The notes under the pieces are model-generated. The model saw only the letters and a list, made by a program, of their open reading frames with translations. It searched no databases and was not told the DNA's origin. Both the position numbers and the translations under genes were made by a program. From Spirosoma linguale DSM 74 (GTDB lineage Bacteria > Bacteroidota > Bacteroidia > Cytophagales > Spirosomataceae), in NCBI GenBank assembly GCA_000024525.1, contig CP001771.1, positions 82,937-146,936 on the forward strand: 64,000 bases of DNA, given 5' to 3'. Shown one piece after another: positions 42,774 through 51,904 of this stretch; positions within the stretch are counted from its first letter, which is position 1; the number at the start of each line of letters is the position of its first letter.

Positions 42774-45700
42774 CTATAACGGGTGCACAGACATAGAGTT
42801 TTTCCAGTCATAAAGCAGTCGCAATAGAGTCGGCAAAACCAGTAATAGCAGCGGCAGCCCCACGACAAAGCCCCCAATGACGGCTACGGCCAGGGGCTGC
42901 TGCATCTGAGCTCCTAGTCCAAAACCAAGGGCCAAGGGCATTAAGGCCAGAATGGCACCAATGGCTGTCATCAGTTTAGGTCTCAATCGCAAAGCAATGG
43001 CGTAGTTAACCGATGCCTCCACGTCGCCGGTGCGGGCCAGCGTGTGCTCAAACTGATTGACGGTAAAAATGGCGTTCTCCGCAATGATTCCCACGATCAT
43101 GATAATACCGGTATAACTACTGACGTTCAGGGGAATATTCGTCAGAAAAAGAGCCGCAATACAACCTGTAATTCCTAGTAGCGACAACACTAACACCAGC
43201 ACTGACAGCCACCAGTCTTTGAATAAGAACATCAGAACGGCCAGCACCAACAGTGAGGCCAGTGTCAGAATCAATAGCAATTCTCTGAAAGATTGTTGTT
43301 GTTCCGAATAGGCTCCGCCGTAGCCGATCGTATAGCCTTGTGGTAAGGGTAATTTCTGAGTAAATTGGGTCTGAATCTCTTTAATGGCGCTACCTAGATC
43401 ACGTGCATCCAGCCGGGCCGTGAGCACAACAGTCGATTTAAGATCCTCCCGGCGCTGCTCTATTTCACCCGCCAGTACGCTCACGGTACAGAAAAACGAT
43501 AGGGGGCGTGTGGTGCCATCGGGCAGAAAGATCAACACGTTGCGCATTTTATCCAGATCATTCGCAGTAAAGTTGGAAAACCGAAGTACCATCCGACGCA
43601 TCTGCTCCCCGTCCTGAAACGAACCCACCTGAATACCCGCCGTTAGCGCGGCCTGTGCCGGTGATGGGACTGGCTGGGCAGCATTAGGTCCCAGGGCCAC
43701 CCCGCCCGTATAGGCTGTTAACTGCGTTTGAAAATCGGTTAGCCCAATCTTATACTGACTTAATTTTTCCTGATCTGGCTCGAAGACCAGTGATGGCCCC
43801 GCTTCCACCAGACCATCGTTCACATCGACGATGCCCGGCACCTTTTCGAGTATTCCCGATGCCTGTTTGGATAAACGCTGAAGCAGTGCATAATTATCGC
43901 CAAACAGCTTGATCTCAATTGGCTGGGAGGTGCTCATCAAATCACCCAGCAAGTCGGCAATGCGCTGACCAAAGGAGATAGCTAAAACCGGCTCCACGGC
44001 GTGAATGCGCGTGCGCAATTGATCAATGACCTCGACCGTAGTTTTCGTACGGCTCGATTTGAGTTGAATGGAATAGTCACCGAAATTGGGGGGGACGCCC
44101 TTAAAGGCCATGCGGATACCCGTTCGGCGTGAATAGGTAGCTACATCGGGATGGGTAGCAATGACTTTTTCCGCTTCCCGCAGTATCCGGTCCGTTTCCT
44201 GAATGGACGTACCCGGGGGCGTAAAGTAATCCAGTACGATCGTGCCTTCATCCAGATCGGGCAGAAAGCCCGTTTCCAATCGACTGTAAGACCACCAGGT
44301 ACCAACACCCAGTAACCCCACAAATACGAGGGAGATTAGCGGTTTGGTGAACAGGTTCGTCAGCCAGCTTAGCTGACGAACGTTGGCGGCCTCGTCAATC
44401 GGTTTGGCATTTTTCGCCGAACGCGGCCCCGGCAGCTTAAAGCTAATTAGCAGATGCAGCACCGGCAGCAGAAGCCAGGTTACCAGAAATGAGCAAACCA
44501 TTGTGATCTGCATCGTATCCGACAGTTCCCGGAAGAAACTACCGGCCAGTCCACTCATCAATCGGAACGGAAAGTGAATGACGATGGTACTGAGCGAAGA
44601 GCCAACCATGGCCGGAAAAAGGGTATGAATTGCTTCCTGCACGACGGCAAATTTATTCTTCCTGGGTTCCTCTTCATGTCCCCGGTAAATCTGCTCGATA
44701 ATAACAATGGCATCATCGATGATCAAACCGATTGAGGCTGCTATGGCCCCCAGCGACATAATGTTAATCGTAATGCCCACTACGAACAGTACCAGCACCG
44801 TAAAAGCCAGCGTAACAGGAATGGTCAGTAGCACCACCATTGAGGCCCGCCAGGATCGCAAAAAGACGATCATCACCAGAATAGCCAGAATCAACCCTTC
44901 ATAGATCGTTTTAATTACGCTGTGAATGCTATCGCCCACGAAAGCCGATTGATTATAGTACGGCTTGACGTGCATGCCTTTGGGCAGAATCCGGTTTATT
45001 TCAACGGCTTTAGCCTCAGCGTTTTTGGCGAAATCAATCAAATTGATACCTGGCTGTTTGACCAGATCAATCTGAACTGCCTGATGGCCGTTGGCATTGA
45101 CTACCAGAAATTCCTGCTGCTGCTCCTGGACTTCGATGCGGGCCACTTCGGACAGATGAACAATCCGGGTGCCGTCATTTTTGACAATCAGTGCCCCTAA
45201 TGCATCGACATCCAGCACACGGGTATCAGTCAGGGTCAGATAGAGTCGTCGGTAATCGACCATATACCCGTTAGAAAGGACACTGTTGTTGGCATTGATG
45301 GCCGTCATCAGCGCCGAAATCGATAGATTGACCGAGGCCATTTTGACTGCATCGGGCAGAATGACAACCTCCTTGGCCTTGCCACCCCGCACCACGACAT
45401 TGGAAATGCCGGGTACCTGGGAGAAGATAGGCCGGACCAACAGGTTCGCCTTGTCACGCAACGCCACCAGTCCGTGTCGACCTAGCGCGGTCCGATCACT
45501 TTCCAACGTGAATCCATAGACCGGAAACAGGGACTGGTTCATGGCTTCGATGGACAGGTTCACCCCGGGTGGCAGAAAATTACGAATCTCGTTGATGCGA
45601 CTTTCCACCTGCGTCTTCTGGGTGTAGATATTCTGCCCCCACTCAAAAAACACGTCAATGGTGCAACTACCCCGGCTGGTGCTGGTTTTCACGATGGTTA

Positions 45701-45974
45701 CCCCATTGACCTTTTTCACGGCGCTTTCCAGGGGTTTGGTAACCGTAATCATCATCCGGTCGATGGGCTGCTGCCCATTGTCGGCAATGATGGACACGCG
45801 CGGAAACAACACTTCGGGAAACAGATTGGTCTGCATCCGAGTGTAGGCGTAGATACCCGCCAGCAGCAGCAACACGCCCGTAAACAGAATGGGGCGGCTA
45901 AACACCTCGAAATACGACCGTTTGGGTTGGTCGGGTCGACGAACGGGCTCCGATACGGTTGGTGGTTCGATCAT
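42774..45974 (-). CDS. RND-family efflux pump inner-membrane transporter
   Basis: A 1066-residue transporter with the 12-helix, two-repeat RND layout: helix 1 near residue 30 (PILFTGVLLLLAGIYAY), a periplasmic loop, helices 2-6 at about 340-540, and a mirrored second half. The TM4 motif GLIIDDAIVIIEQ carries the paired Asp of the proton relay and fits the drug-exporting (HAE) branch more than metal pumps. It overlaps the membrane-fusion protein gene by 4 bp. With that protein and TolC it forms a tripartite exporter. The substrate is unknown. Confidence 0.92.
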   Translation of the reverse strand: MIEPPTVSEPVRRPDQPKRSYFEVFSRPILFTGVLLLLAGIYAYTRMQTNLFPEVLFPRVSIIADNGQQPIDRMMITVTKPLESAVKKVNGVTIVKTSTSRGSCTIDVFFEWGQNIYTQKTQVESRINEIRNFLPPGVNLSIEAMNQSLFPVYGFTLESDRTALGRHGLVALRDKANLLVRPIFSQVPGISNVVVRGGKAKEVVILPDAVKMASVNLSISALMTAINANNSVLSNGYMVDYRRLYLTLTDTRVLDVDALGALIVKNDGTRIVHLSEVARIEVQEQQQEFLVVNANGHQAVQIDLVKQPGINLIDFAKNAEAKAVEINRILPKGMHVKPYYNQSAFVGDSIHSVIKTIYEGLILAILVMIVFLRSWRASMVVLLTIPVTLAFTVLVLFVVGITINIMSLGAIAASIGLIIDDAIVIIEQIYRGHEEEPRKNKFAVVQEAIHTLFPAMVGSSLSTIVIHFPFRLMSGLAGSFFRELSDTMQITMVCSFLVTWLLLPVLHLLISFKLPGPRSAKNAKPIDEAANVRQLSWLTNLFTKPLISLVFVGLLGVGTWWSYSRLETGFLPDLDEGTIVLDYFTPPGTSIQETDRILREAEKVIATHPDVATYSRRTGIRMAFKGVPPNFGDYSIQLKSSRTKTTVEVIDQLRTRIHAVEPVLAISFGQRIADLLGDLMSTSQPIEIKLFGDNYALLQRLSKQASGILEKVPGIVDVNDGLVEAGPSLVFEPDQEKLSQYKIGLTDFQTQLTAYTGGVALGPNAAQPVPSPAQAALTAGIQVGSFQDGEQMRRMVLRFSNFTANDLDKMRNVLIFLPDGTTRPLSFFCTVSVLAGEIEQRREDLKSTVVLTARLDARDLGSAIKEIQTQFTQKLPLPQGYTIGYGGAYSEQQQSFRELLLILTLASLLVLAVLMFLFKDWWLSVLVLVLSLLGITGCIAALFLTNIPLNVSSYTGIIMIVGIIAENAIFTVNQFEHTLARTGDVEASVNYAIALRLRPKLMTAIGAILALMPLALGFGLGAQMQQPLAVAVIGGFVVGLPLLLLVLPTLLRLLYDWKNSMSVHPL

Positions 45975-46912
45975 AGCTGCTTAGCGTTTATCTGCACCCG
46001 GGCCGTATCAGGCAGGCCATAATTGCCTTCTGTGATGATCCGATCGCCAGTCCCAAAAATTGGGCTTTTCACTTCGACAGTCGTCGTGGTCTTTTCGCCC
46101 AACTGCACGGGGACTTTAACGGCGATACTGTCGTTAATTAGTCTCATGACCCAAAAATGCTGGAGCATTTCATCACTGAGTATGGCGGCTTTAGGCAACA
46201 GTTGAGCCTGCGCATTGGCCTGGCTCGTCACATCGACCTGCACGGTGAGGTTTTCGGGCAAGGGTACCGAACTTGTCATACGGGCCAGCACGCTCTGGGT
46301 CTGGGCCAGTGCATTGACTGTCGTCAAAGGCGTCTGGAAGATAGCGGTCAGAGCGCGCCCATCGGGCAGTCGAACCCGGCATCTACGTCCTGGTTTGGCC
46401 AATGCCTGGTACTCATAGGGAACGTTGACCTGAACAGCTAGCGCATTATCCTCGGCAATAGTACAAAGCTGAGTACCTTCCAGGACATAATCGCCGGTCT
46501 GTTGCTTATCGAAAGTACTGATCAGACCACCCGAGGACGCCTTGACGATGATTCGCCCTAATAGTGCTGAGTCGCCCCCAACGGATAAATTACCCAAGGC
46601 CCGACGCTCTTTGGTTTCGAGCTGATAGAGCGGTTGACCCGCTTTCACCCGCTGCCCTAAACTGATATAGACCTTGGCTATAAAGGCGGCTACGGGTGCC
46701 GTTACGGCGTTCCGGCGCAGGTAGAGGGTAGTACCAAACAGGGTCAGACTGTTGCTGATACCGCCCCGCTCTATTGATTGTACCGTCACCGGCGTGCAGG
46801 GAGAAATCTGATCCTGAGTTGTCGTGGAATTAGTCTGTTCGGAGGAGCTACAGGAAGCCAGCGCCACGAGCAGGGTAAGCCAGAGGCTACCAGTTATAAT
46901 AATTGAACGCAT
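45971..46912 (-). CDS. RND efflux membrane-fusion (periplasmic adaptor) lipoprotein
   Basis: ATG 46912 gives 313 residues, with lipobox ALASC at about 16-20. Order: barrel-sandwich half (PVAAFIAKVYISLGQRVKAG), a short hairpin, the second lipoyl half (GGLISTFDKQQTGDYVLEGT) and a beta-barrel with VQVDVTSQANAQ. The helical hairpin is very short, so contact with TolC must be brief, as in some Bacteroidota adaptors. The gene start lies inside the 3' end of the TolC gene and its stop overlaps the RND gene, so the three are translationally coupled. Confidence 0.88.
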   Translation of the reverse strand: MRSIIITGSLWLTLLVALASCSSSEQTNSTTTQDQISPCTPVTVQSIERGGISNSLTLFGTTLYLRRNAVTAPVAAFIAKVYISLGQRVKAGQPLYQLETKERRALGNLSVGGDSALLGRIIVKASSGGLISTFDKQQTGDYVLEGTQLCTIAEDNALAVQVNVPYEYQALAKPGRRCRVRLPDGRALTAIFQTPLTTVNALAQTQSVLARMTSSVPLPENLTVQVDVTSQANAQAQLLPKAAILSDEMLQHFWVMRLINDSIAVKVPVQLGEKTTTTVEVKSPIFGTGDRIITEGNYGLPDTARVQINAKQL

Positions 46913-48212
46913 TGATGAGGAGTTGTCGGTTGGATTCGAGGAGTAGGGCATCCCGGCGGACGGCTACCATATTTTTGACGACCGTGATGTAGTTGATGAT
47001 GGGAAGTTGCCCCTGCAACAGCTCCCGGCGATAGGAAGCCAATACCGATTGGTACCCCGCGATTTGCTGCTGGTAGACGAGCAGGCGACTCTCCAGCCCC
47101 CGAAGCTCTCCCCGTATCCGCTCCCGACGCACGCCATTTTGATTGATCGCGAACCGGCGGTAGTTGCCATAGCTTTGCTGGAGAATGGCCGTTCGCTGGG
47201 CGTTCAGGCGTTTTTGGTGACCATCGTAGAGCGTCCAGATGAGCGACACACCCGCGCTAAATCCGAATCGGCGAGGCAAATCAGGTAAGTAGGACGTATT
47301 AAGCCCACCGTTAGCGATAAAATTCCATTGTGGCTTATAGCGCAACTCAAAAATGGTTTGCTGAGCCCCTAGCGCTAAACTGTCCAGCGCATACCGCCGG
47401 GTAAAGCCGGATTCAACCGGCCCGATGTCAGCATTCATCATCAACTGCAGGGGAGCCAGTTCAACGACCGTCGTATCGGTAAGACCACTCAGGGCATTGA
47501 GTTCCAGCACATCGCGCCGATAAGCGGTCTGATAGCCGACCCGTAGATTCCGTTGTGTTTCCGTTTCGATGTCTACCAGCGTCAGATCCGATTGCTTGAG
47601 TAGCGACGATTCAACGAATTTTCGCACGATGCCCCGCTGCTCAGCCATCAGTTGCAGTAAACTATCGGTGTATTGCACCTGTAGGCGGTCCTGCAAACAA
47701 AGAATATACTGGTCGGTAACGGCCCGTTCGACATCGTGCTGGCCAAGCCGAATTACTGTCTGCCCAATCTGGGAAGCCAGGACAAACGGTTCGGCGTAGG
47801 CTTTGGCGCGAAAAAGATTGGAAAGGGGTTGGTTCACGCTAATCAGGCCCTGATAGAGCCCCCCGTTTGAGACGGCCAGATCATACCCAATATACTGGTC
47901 AGCCCCGCGCGAGTTTAGCTCCGGCCTGACGCCCCCGTTGTCGGTAGAGACAATGGGGGCGAACTGGGCCGCTCCGGTCAACTGGACTAAAGGCTTTGTG
48001 TACAGGGCTTGAAGCCGCTGGGCTTCGAGAGCATTGGCCTGTAGCTGATTCCGGTTGTCGAGCAGGAGCGGGGAGGTCTGCCGGGCGGACTCGACATAGT
48101 ACGTTATGCCCCGTTGCGCCACCTGCGCCCGTACGACTCCCATGCCCAACTGCAGGGATAGCGCCAGTAACGTCGTTAGCTTGGAAAACCAGGGATGTCT
48201 GTCCATGATCAA
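46887..48212 (-). CDS. TolC-family outer-membrane efflux protein
   Basis: A 441-residue protein with a signal peptide (ALSLQLGMGVVRAQ). Two long helical hairpins alternate with beta segments, e.g. ILCLQDRLQVQYTDSLLQLM and VYQQQIAGYQSVLASYRREL; the closing helix ends NRQLLINAFNYYNW. This is the usual two-repeat OEP fold of a TolC channel. It overlaps the PepSY-like gene upstream by 4 bp and the adaptor gene downstream by 26 bp. The gene order tolC-adaptor-RND is common in Bacteroidota. Confidence 0.9.
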   Translation of the reverse strand: MIMDRHPWFSKLTTLLALSLQLGMGVVRAQVAQRGITYYVESARQTSPLLLDNRNQLQANALEAQRLQALYTKPLVQLTGAAQFAPIVSTDNGGVRPELNSRGADQYIGYDLAVSNGGLYQGLISVNQPLSNLFRAKAYAEPFVLASQIGQTVIRLGQHDVERAVTDQYILCLQDRLQVQYTDSLLQLMAEQRGIVRKFVESSLLKQSDLTLVDIETETQRNLRVGYQTAYRRDVLELNALSGLTDTTVVELAPLQLMMNADIGPVESGFTRRYALDSLALGAQQTIFELRYKPQWNFIANGGLNTSYLPDLPRRFGFSAGVSLIWTLYDGHQKRLNAQRTAILQQSYGNYRRFAINQNGVRRERIRGELRGLESRLLVYQQQIAGYQSVLASYRRELLQGQLPIINYITVVKNMVAVRRDALLLESNRQLLINAFNYYNW

Positions 48213-48640
48213 TCTTTCTCTTCTTCGATATATGTACCCGCCTTATCAAAAACGACCTCCATGCCCGTGATCCGAATCTCATAGTGCATGCTCCCATTCG
48301 CTTTCGTCACGGTTTCAGCCGCCTGCATCCGTTCATTCGGGTAATGCTGCTTTATGTACGTTGAGATGACTGGCGGCAGGCTGGTAATGGGTATTCCTAC
48401 TTCGGTTTCGGCTACTTGGCCCTTCACGTCGAATTTGATAGCCCGGTGGTTCTGGTTGAGGGTAAAAATGGCTTCGTAGTACGGGGCCGCTCGTTCCCAC
48501 TGGAGATGCTGTACCGCTGGATGAAGTTTTCTAAGTGCCTGTTGAACCGGTATAGGTACCTGTTTTGCCGGAATTAATTGGGCCTGTATTGTACCCGTTA
48601 GTGTACCAAGCAAGAGTACTAAAGGAGTTAAATGCCTCAT
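48209..48640 (-). CDS. PepSY-like (PF11396-type) secreted protein heading the efflux operon
   Basis: ATG 48640 gives 143 residues with a signal peptide (LVLLLGTLTGTIQAQ). The mature part has the two-repeat pattern LRKLHPAVQHLQWERAAPYYEA and then YEIRITGMEVVFDKAG, as in PepSY-like/BLIP-type proteins thought to bind peptides or tune envelope sensors. It ends in a 4-bp overlap with the TolC gene, so it is part of the efflux transcript. A paralogue is divergently transcribed 183 bp away. A -7 box (TAGGTTTG, minus strand) lies at 48682-48689. Confidence 0.75.
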   Translation of the reverse strand: MRHLTPLVLLLGTLTGTIQAQLIPAKQVPIPVQQALRKLHPAVQHLQWERAAPYYEAIFTLNQNHRAIKFDVKGQVAETEVGIPITSLPPVISTYIKQHYPNERMQAAETVTKANGSMHYEIRITGMEVVFDKAGTYIEEEKD

Positions 48641-48681
48641 AAAGTTTTGATCTGGTTTACGAAAACAGCGTGAAGACTTGG

Positions 48682-48689
48682 CAAACCTA
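48682..48689 (-). promoter_or_regulatory. Predicted Bacteroidota -7 box for the efflux operon
   Basis: On the minus strand the sequence reads TAGGTTTG, a perfect TAnnTTTG match, 42 bp before the ATG at 48640. No clear -33 TTTG partner is present at the usual distance. A second, weaker box (TAGGTTTA, 48785-48792) faces the plus-strand gene, so this gap is a divergent promoter region. Confidence 0.5.
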
Positions 48690-48822
48690 GTGGTGAATTC
48701 TATCGGAAATCTGATAACAGCGGAGTCCAGGTAGCATTGGTAAGGCATCGTATTCTCCCATCAGGATTGCATCAGATTTGGGTTGTAGGTTTACTGCCAT
48801 AACCAACAGCAAGGATCGAATC

Positions 48823-49251
48823 ATGAAAACGTATGTCATTGTCAGCGCCCTGCTTTTGGGCGCGACATTCACTGATGGGTCAGCCCAGTCAGCGAGTACC
48901 AACCGGGTGCCGCGGACCGTAAAAACGGCGTTTACGAATACGTACGCTACAGCCAGGCAGGTAAAGTGGGATCGGGAAGGAAAAGATTGGGAAGTGTCAT
49001 TCACGTTGAACGGCGAAAAAAAATCGGCGCTTTTCAACCCAGACGGTCAGCAAATCGAACTTGAAACGGAAATTTCGGTAGCGAAGCTTCCCCAATCCGT
49101 GCGAAGCTATATGGATGGTCAGAAAAAACCCATTGCCGAAGCGGCCGAAATTACCGATGCGATGGGGAAACGTTATTATGAGGCTGAATCGGGGGGTAAG
49201 GATTACCTGTTTACCGCCGAGGGCAAACCGGTGAAAAAGATCGGCCAGTAG
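48823..49251 (+). CDS. PepSY-like (PF11396-type) secreted protein, divergent paralogue
   Basis: A 142-residue protein from ATG 48823, with a signal peptide ending GSAQS. It shows the same repeat form as the protein encoded on the other strand: AFTNTYATARQVKWDREGKDWEV, here in part TARQVKWDREGKDWEVSF, and RYYEAESGGKDYLFTAEGKPV. It lies alone between the divergent promoter region and a terminator at 49260. Envelope-stress or sensor-kinase modulation is known for relatives but not demonstrable here. Confidence 0.75.
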   Translation: MKTYVIVSALLLGATFTDGSAQSASTNRVPRTVKTAFTNTYATARQVKWDREGKDWEVSFTLNGEKKSALFNPDGQQIELETEISVAKLPQSVRSYMDGQKKPIAEAAEITDAMGKRYYEAESGGKDYLFTAEGKPVKKIGQ

Positions 49252-49259
49252 ATTTCATG

Positions 49260-49295
49260 AAAGCCTGATGGTCGTTGCCGCGACTATCAGGCTTT
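49260..49295 (+). terminator. Hairpin terminator after the PepSY-like gene
   Basis: AAAGCCTGAT (49260-49269) pairs with ATCAGGCTTT (49286-49295), extended by TCG/CGA inside. A short T run sits in the 3' arm. It follows the PepSY-like stop by 8 bp and precedes the PAP2 gene. Confidence 0.7.
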
Positions 49296-49315
49296 AAAAC
49301 CATAGAGGACACCCG

Positions 49316-50050
49316 ATGATGAAACAGCTTATTTTTTTAGTCATCCTGACGACGTTTCCGCTTTCTGTCACCCAGGCTCAGTCCGATACAACCCGTGCGT
49401 CTGCGGCCGCAACCCGCGCGGTTTTTCAACCCTCGGCCTACATCGTACCCGTTGGCTTGATGACGGCGGGGCTGATCACGCAGGGAGCTATCAGCCGCCA
49501 TGTTCAATCAGAGGTAGTTGGACGGTATCCCGGCTTTTCGTCGCATGTGGATGATGTCGGTCAGTTTGTGCCCACACTGGCCGTGTTGGGTCTGGGTGCT
49601 TTGGGGATAAAGGGAAAGCACGCTTTTGGGGATCAGGTGGTTCTTACTATTTTGTCGCACGGGGTCGCACAGGCGATTACGCAGGGACTAAAGTACACTG
49701 TTGCCTACCCCCGGCCCGATGGCGTAGGTAACGAGTCATTCCCATCGGGCCATACGTCATTTGCCTTCACGGGTGCCGCCCTGCTGGCTCAAGAATACGG
49801 CGAACGTAGTGGTTGGTACAGCGTTGCAGGCTACGGTATGGCCACGACAGTGGGCGCGTTGCGGGTAATGAAAAACCGGCACTGGCTGGCCGACGTTCTT
49901 TTTAGTGCGGGGGTGGGTATCGGCTCAACCGAGCTGGTCTATCAACTTTATCCATGGCTCCGCCGGGTCGTCTTTCACAAAAAGAACATGGCCTTAGTGC
50001 CCATTTACACAGGTTCCAGCACGGGGGTATGCATGATGGCGGTTTTTTAG
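49316..50050 (+). CDS. PAP2-family membrane phosphatase
   Basis: A 244-residue protein with a signal or first membrane helix and about five further helices. The three family motifs are present in order: KYTVAYPRP, then SFPSGHTSFAF, then RVMKNRHWLADV, whose His and Asp complete the catalytic site. PAP2 enzymes remove phosphate from lipids such as undecaprenyl pyrophosphate or lipid A. It starts 21 bp after the terminator. Two adjacent ATGs (49316 and 49319) are equally possible starts. Confidence 0.88.
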   Translation: MMKQLIFLVILTTFPLSVTQAQSDTTRASAAATRAVFQPSAYIVPVGLMTAGLITQGAISRHVQSEVVGRYPGFSSHVDDVGQFVPTLAVLGLGALGIKGKHAFGDQVVLTILSHGVAQAITQGLKYTVAYPRPDGVGNESFPSGHTSFAFTGAALLAQEYGERSGWYSVAGYGMATTVGALRVMKNRHWLADVLFSAGVGIGSTELVYQLYPWLRRVVFHKKNMALVPIYTGSSTGVCMMAVF

Positions 50051-50223
50051 GCAGATTCTCTTCCGCTTTCACCTGTTTATTTGATGCGGCATTGATCAAT
50101 TATTGATGCGTTACTGACGTTTAGAATCATCACCGTATCCGAGAGAAGATCGCCCGGACGGTTTAGCGGTTAATGATGCCACTACTTTTACGGAATGACA
50201 AAATCGGCGAGCGGACCGGTTGG

Positions 50224-51402
50224 CTATAGCTTCTCGACAACACTGTATGCACTGAGGTGTTGCCACAGAGTTTGCAGACTACATACCTGCACGTGCTCCT
50301 GTAACCGAAAATCGTCAGCCGACGGCGTGACGACCAACAACGGAATATCGCCTAAATCCCGGCTGGCAATGTAGTTTCCCCGGCTCAGGGTAGGCGCATT
50401 CGTGTATTTTATCTCAATGCCTACGACGGGCTTGGTACCCTGCACCAGCAGTATATCCAACTCTGAGCCGTCGGCCGTCCGGTAAAAATAGGGCTGGATA
50501 TCATAGCCAATTGTCGCCATGACTTGCTGAACAACATAGCCCTCCCAGGAACTACCCACGTATAGACTGCCACTCAGCACCTCCAGTGAGCCAATGGCTG
50601 CCAAGGCGTGAAACATACCACTATCCCGCAGATAAAGCTTGGGTGATTTGACCAGACGTTTGCCAATGTTGACAAAATATGGGGGTAATCGGCGAATGAG
50701 AAACGCCTGTTCCAGAAAGTCCAGGTAGTGCTGAATGGTGGGCACACTCAGTCCCAGGGATCGGGCCAGTTCGGAAACATTCAACTGATTTCCATGAACA
50801 CTTACCAGCATCGATAGCAGCGTACGTACCCGGGCGGGTGACGCCCCTAAGCCAAGAGCTGGTAAATCCCGTTCGACATAGGTTTGAATAAAATCATTCA
50901 TTCGTCGGATGGCAGATCGATCACTATTGGCTAATAGCATATCTGGATAACCGCCCCGCAGCCAGTGGGTTTGATAGGGGAGTTGCTCCTTTACCTCAGG
51001 CCAGCTTAATGGCTGCAGTTCCAGGTAAGCAATTCGACCGGCCAGAGACTCCGAACTCTGCTGAAGCAGTTGCGGAGAAGCAGAGCCCAATAGTAAAAAA
51101 CGGCCCGCGACCCGGTGACGATCAATCAGCGAACGTAGTAGGGGAAATAACTGGGGCATCCGCTGGACTTCATCAATGATAACGAGTTGCCGCTGACGGT
51201 CGGACAGATACAATTCCGCATCCTGCAAACGGGCCAGATCCTGACTCGATTCTAAGTCCAGATAAAGCGGCTGCGTTTCAAACTGAGCCGCCAGCGAATT
51301 GACCAGGGTTGTCTTGCCTACCTGTCGGGGACCAACCAGGGCCACGGCTGGTCGATCCGCCAGTAGTTCTACTAATTCAGGTGCAATAAGTCGATTAATC
51401 AT
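50224..51402 (-). CDS. DUF4143/AAA_14 ATPase (archaeal-type ATPase family)
   Basis: A 392-residue protein. Walker A is GPRQVGKTTL (residues 24-33), Walker B QLVIIDEVQRMP, and sensor-type GSASPQLL follows. A middle winged-helix section carries LNVSELARSLGLSVPTIQHYLDFLEQ, here in part SELARSLGLSVPTIQHYL. The C-terminal DUF4143 has the nuclease-like strand VVGIEIKYTNAP with Asp/Glu-x-Lys residues. Function of the family is unknown, but it is frequent in mobile DNA. Directly before its ATG lies a perfect 19-bp inverted repeat, probably for self-regulation. Confidence 0.88.
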   Translation of the reverse strand: MINRLIAPELVELLADRPAVALVGPRQVGKTTLVNSLAAQFETQPLYLDLESSQDLARLQDAELYLSDRQRQLVIIDEVQRMPQLFPLLRSLIDRHRVAGRFLLLGSASPQLLQQSSESLAGRIAYLELQPLSWPEVKEQLPYQTHWLRGGYPDMLLANSDRSAIRRMNDFIQTYVERDLPALGLGASPARVRTLLSMLVSVHGNQLNVSELARSLGLSVPTIQHYLDFLEQAFLIRRLPPYFVNIGKRLVKSPKLYLRDSGMFHALAAIGSLEVLSGSLYVGSSWEGYVVQQVMATIGYDIQPYFYRTADGSELDILLVQGTKPVVGIEIKYTNAPTLSRGNYIASRDLGDIPLLVVTPSADDFRLQEHVQVCSLQTLWQHLSAYSVVEKL

Positions 51403-51443
51403 AACCCCGCAAATTTAAAATTAAATTTTAAATTTGCGGGGTT
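51403..51443. promoter_or_regulatory. 19-bp perfect inverted repeat touching the DUF4143 start codon
   Basis: AACCCCGCAAATTTAAAAT (51403-51421) and its exact complement (51425-51443) flank the 3-nt loop TAA. The arm begins at the base next to the ATG. In RNA it would be a very stable hairpin hiding the translation start; in DNA it could be an operator. Its AATTTAAAATT centre is AT-only while the outer parts are GC-rich. Confidence 0.8.
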
Positions 51444-51482
51444 AGTTGTTGAAAAATATGGATGAAAGAACTAGCTTTGAGG

Positions 51483-51896
51483 TTAAAGAATCAGCACCAG
51501 CGTGCCCCCAATGATGAGGCTAGCACCCAGCGCTGTTTTCCAGGTTAAGTCCTCACCCAGAAAAAGCACTGATAGTAAAATCGCAATGGCGACGCTGAGC
51601 TTATCGACCGGAGCTACCTGCGACACTTTGCCAAGTTGCAGGGCTTTGAAATAACAGATCCAGGATAGACCCGTGGCAATACCGGATAATACCAGAAACA
51701 ACCAGTTTTGACGAGTCAGCGTAGGCAACCCATCCAGACCGCCCCGCCAAAAGACCAGCCCCCAAGCCACCACCAGAATCACAAGGGTACGAATGGCTGT
51801 CGCCAGGTCAGTATTGACGTTTCTGATACCGACTTTCGCTAGCACCGCCGTCAGCGCGGCAAATAGGGCTGACAGCAAAGCATATGTCCACCACAT
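51483..51896 (-). CDS. EamA-family transporter, single-domain
   Basis: A 137-residue protein with five membrane helices: YALLSALFAALTAVLAKVG at the start, IRTLVILVVAWGLVFW, LFLVLSGIATGLSWICYF, and two more. ALQLGKVSQVAPVDKLSVAIA is the conserved late motif, with the ending TALGASLIIGGTLVLIL. Single EamA-domain proteins of the DMT superfamily work as dimers, exporting small metabolites or drugs. It lies 8 bp after the DUF305 gene and may share its transcript. Substrate unknown. Confidence 0.85.
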   Translation of the reverse strand: MWWTYALLSALFAALTAVLAKVGIRNVNTDLATAIRTLVILVVAWGLVFWRGGLDGLPTLTRQNWLFLVLSGIATGLSWICYFKALQLGKVSQVAPVDKLSVAIAILLSVLFLGEDLTWKTALGASLIIGGTLVLIL

Positions 51897-51904
51897 CGAC
51901 TTAG

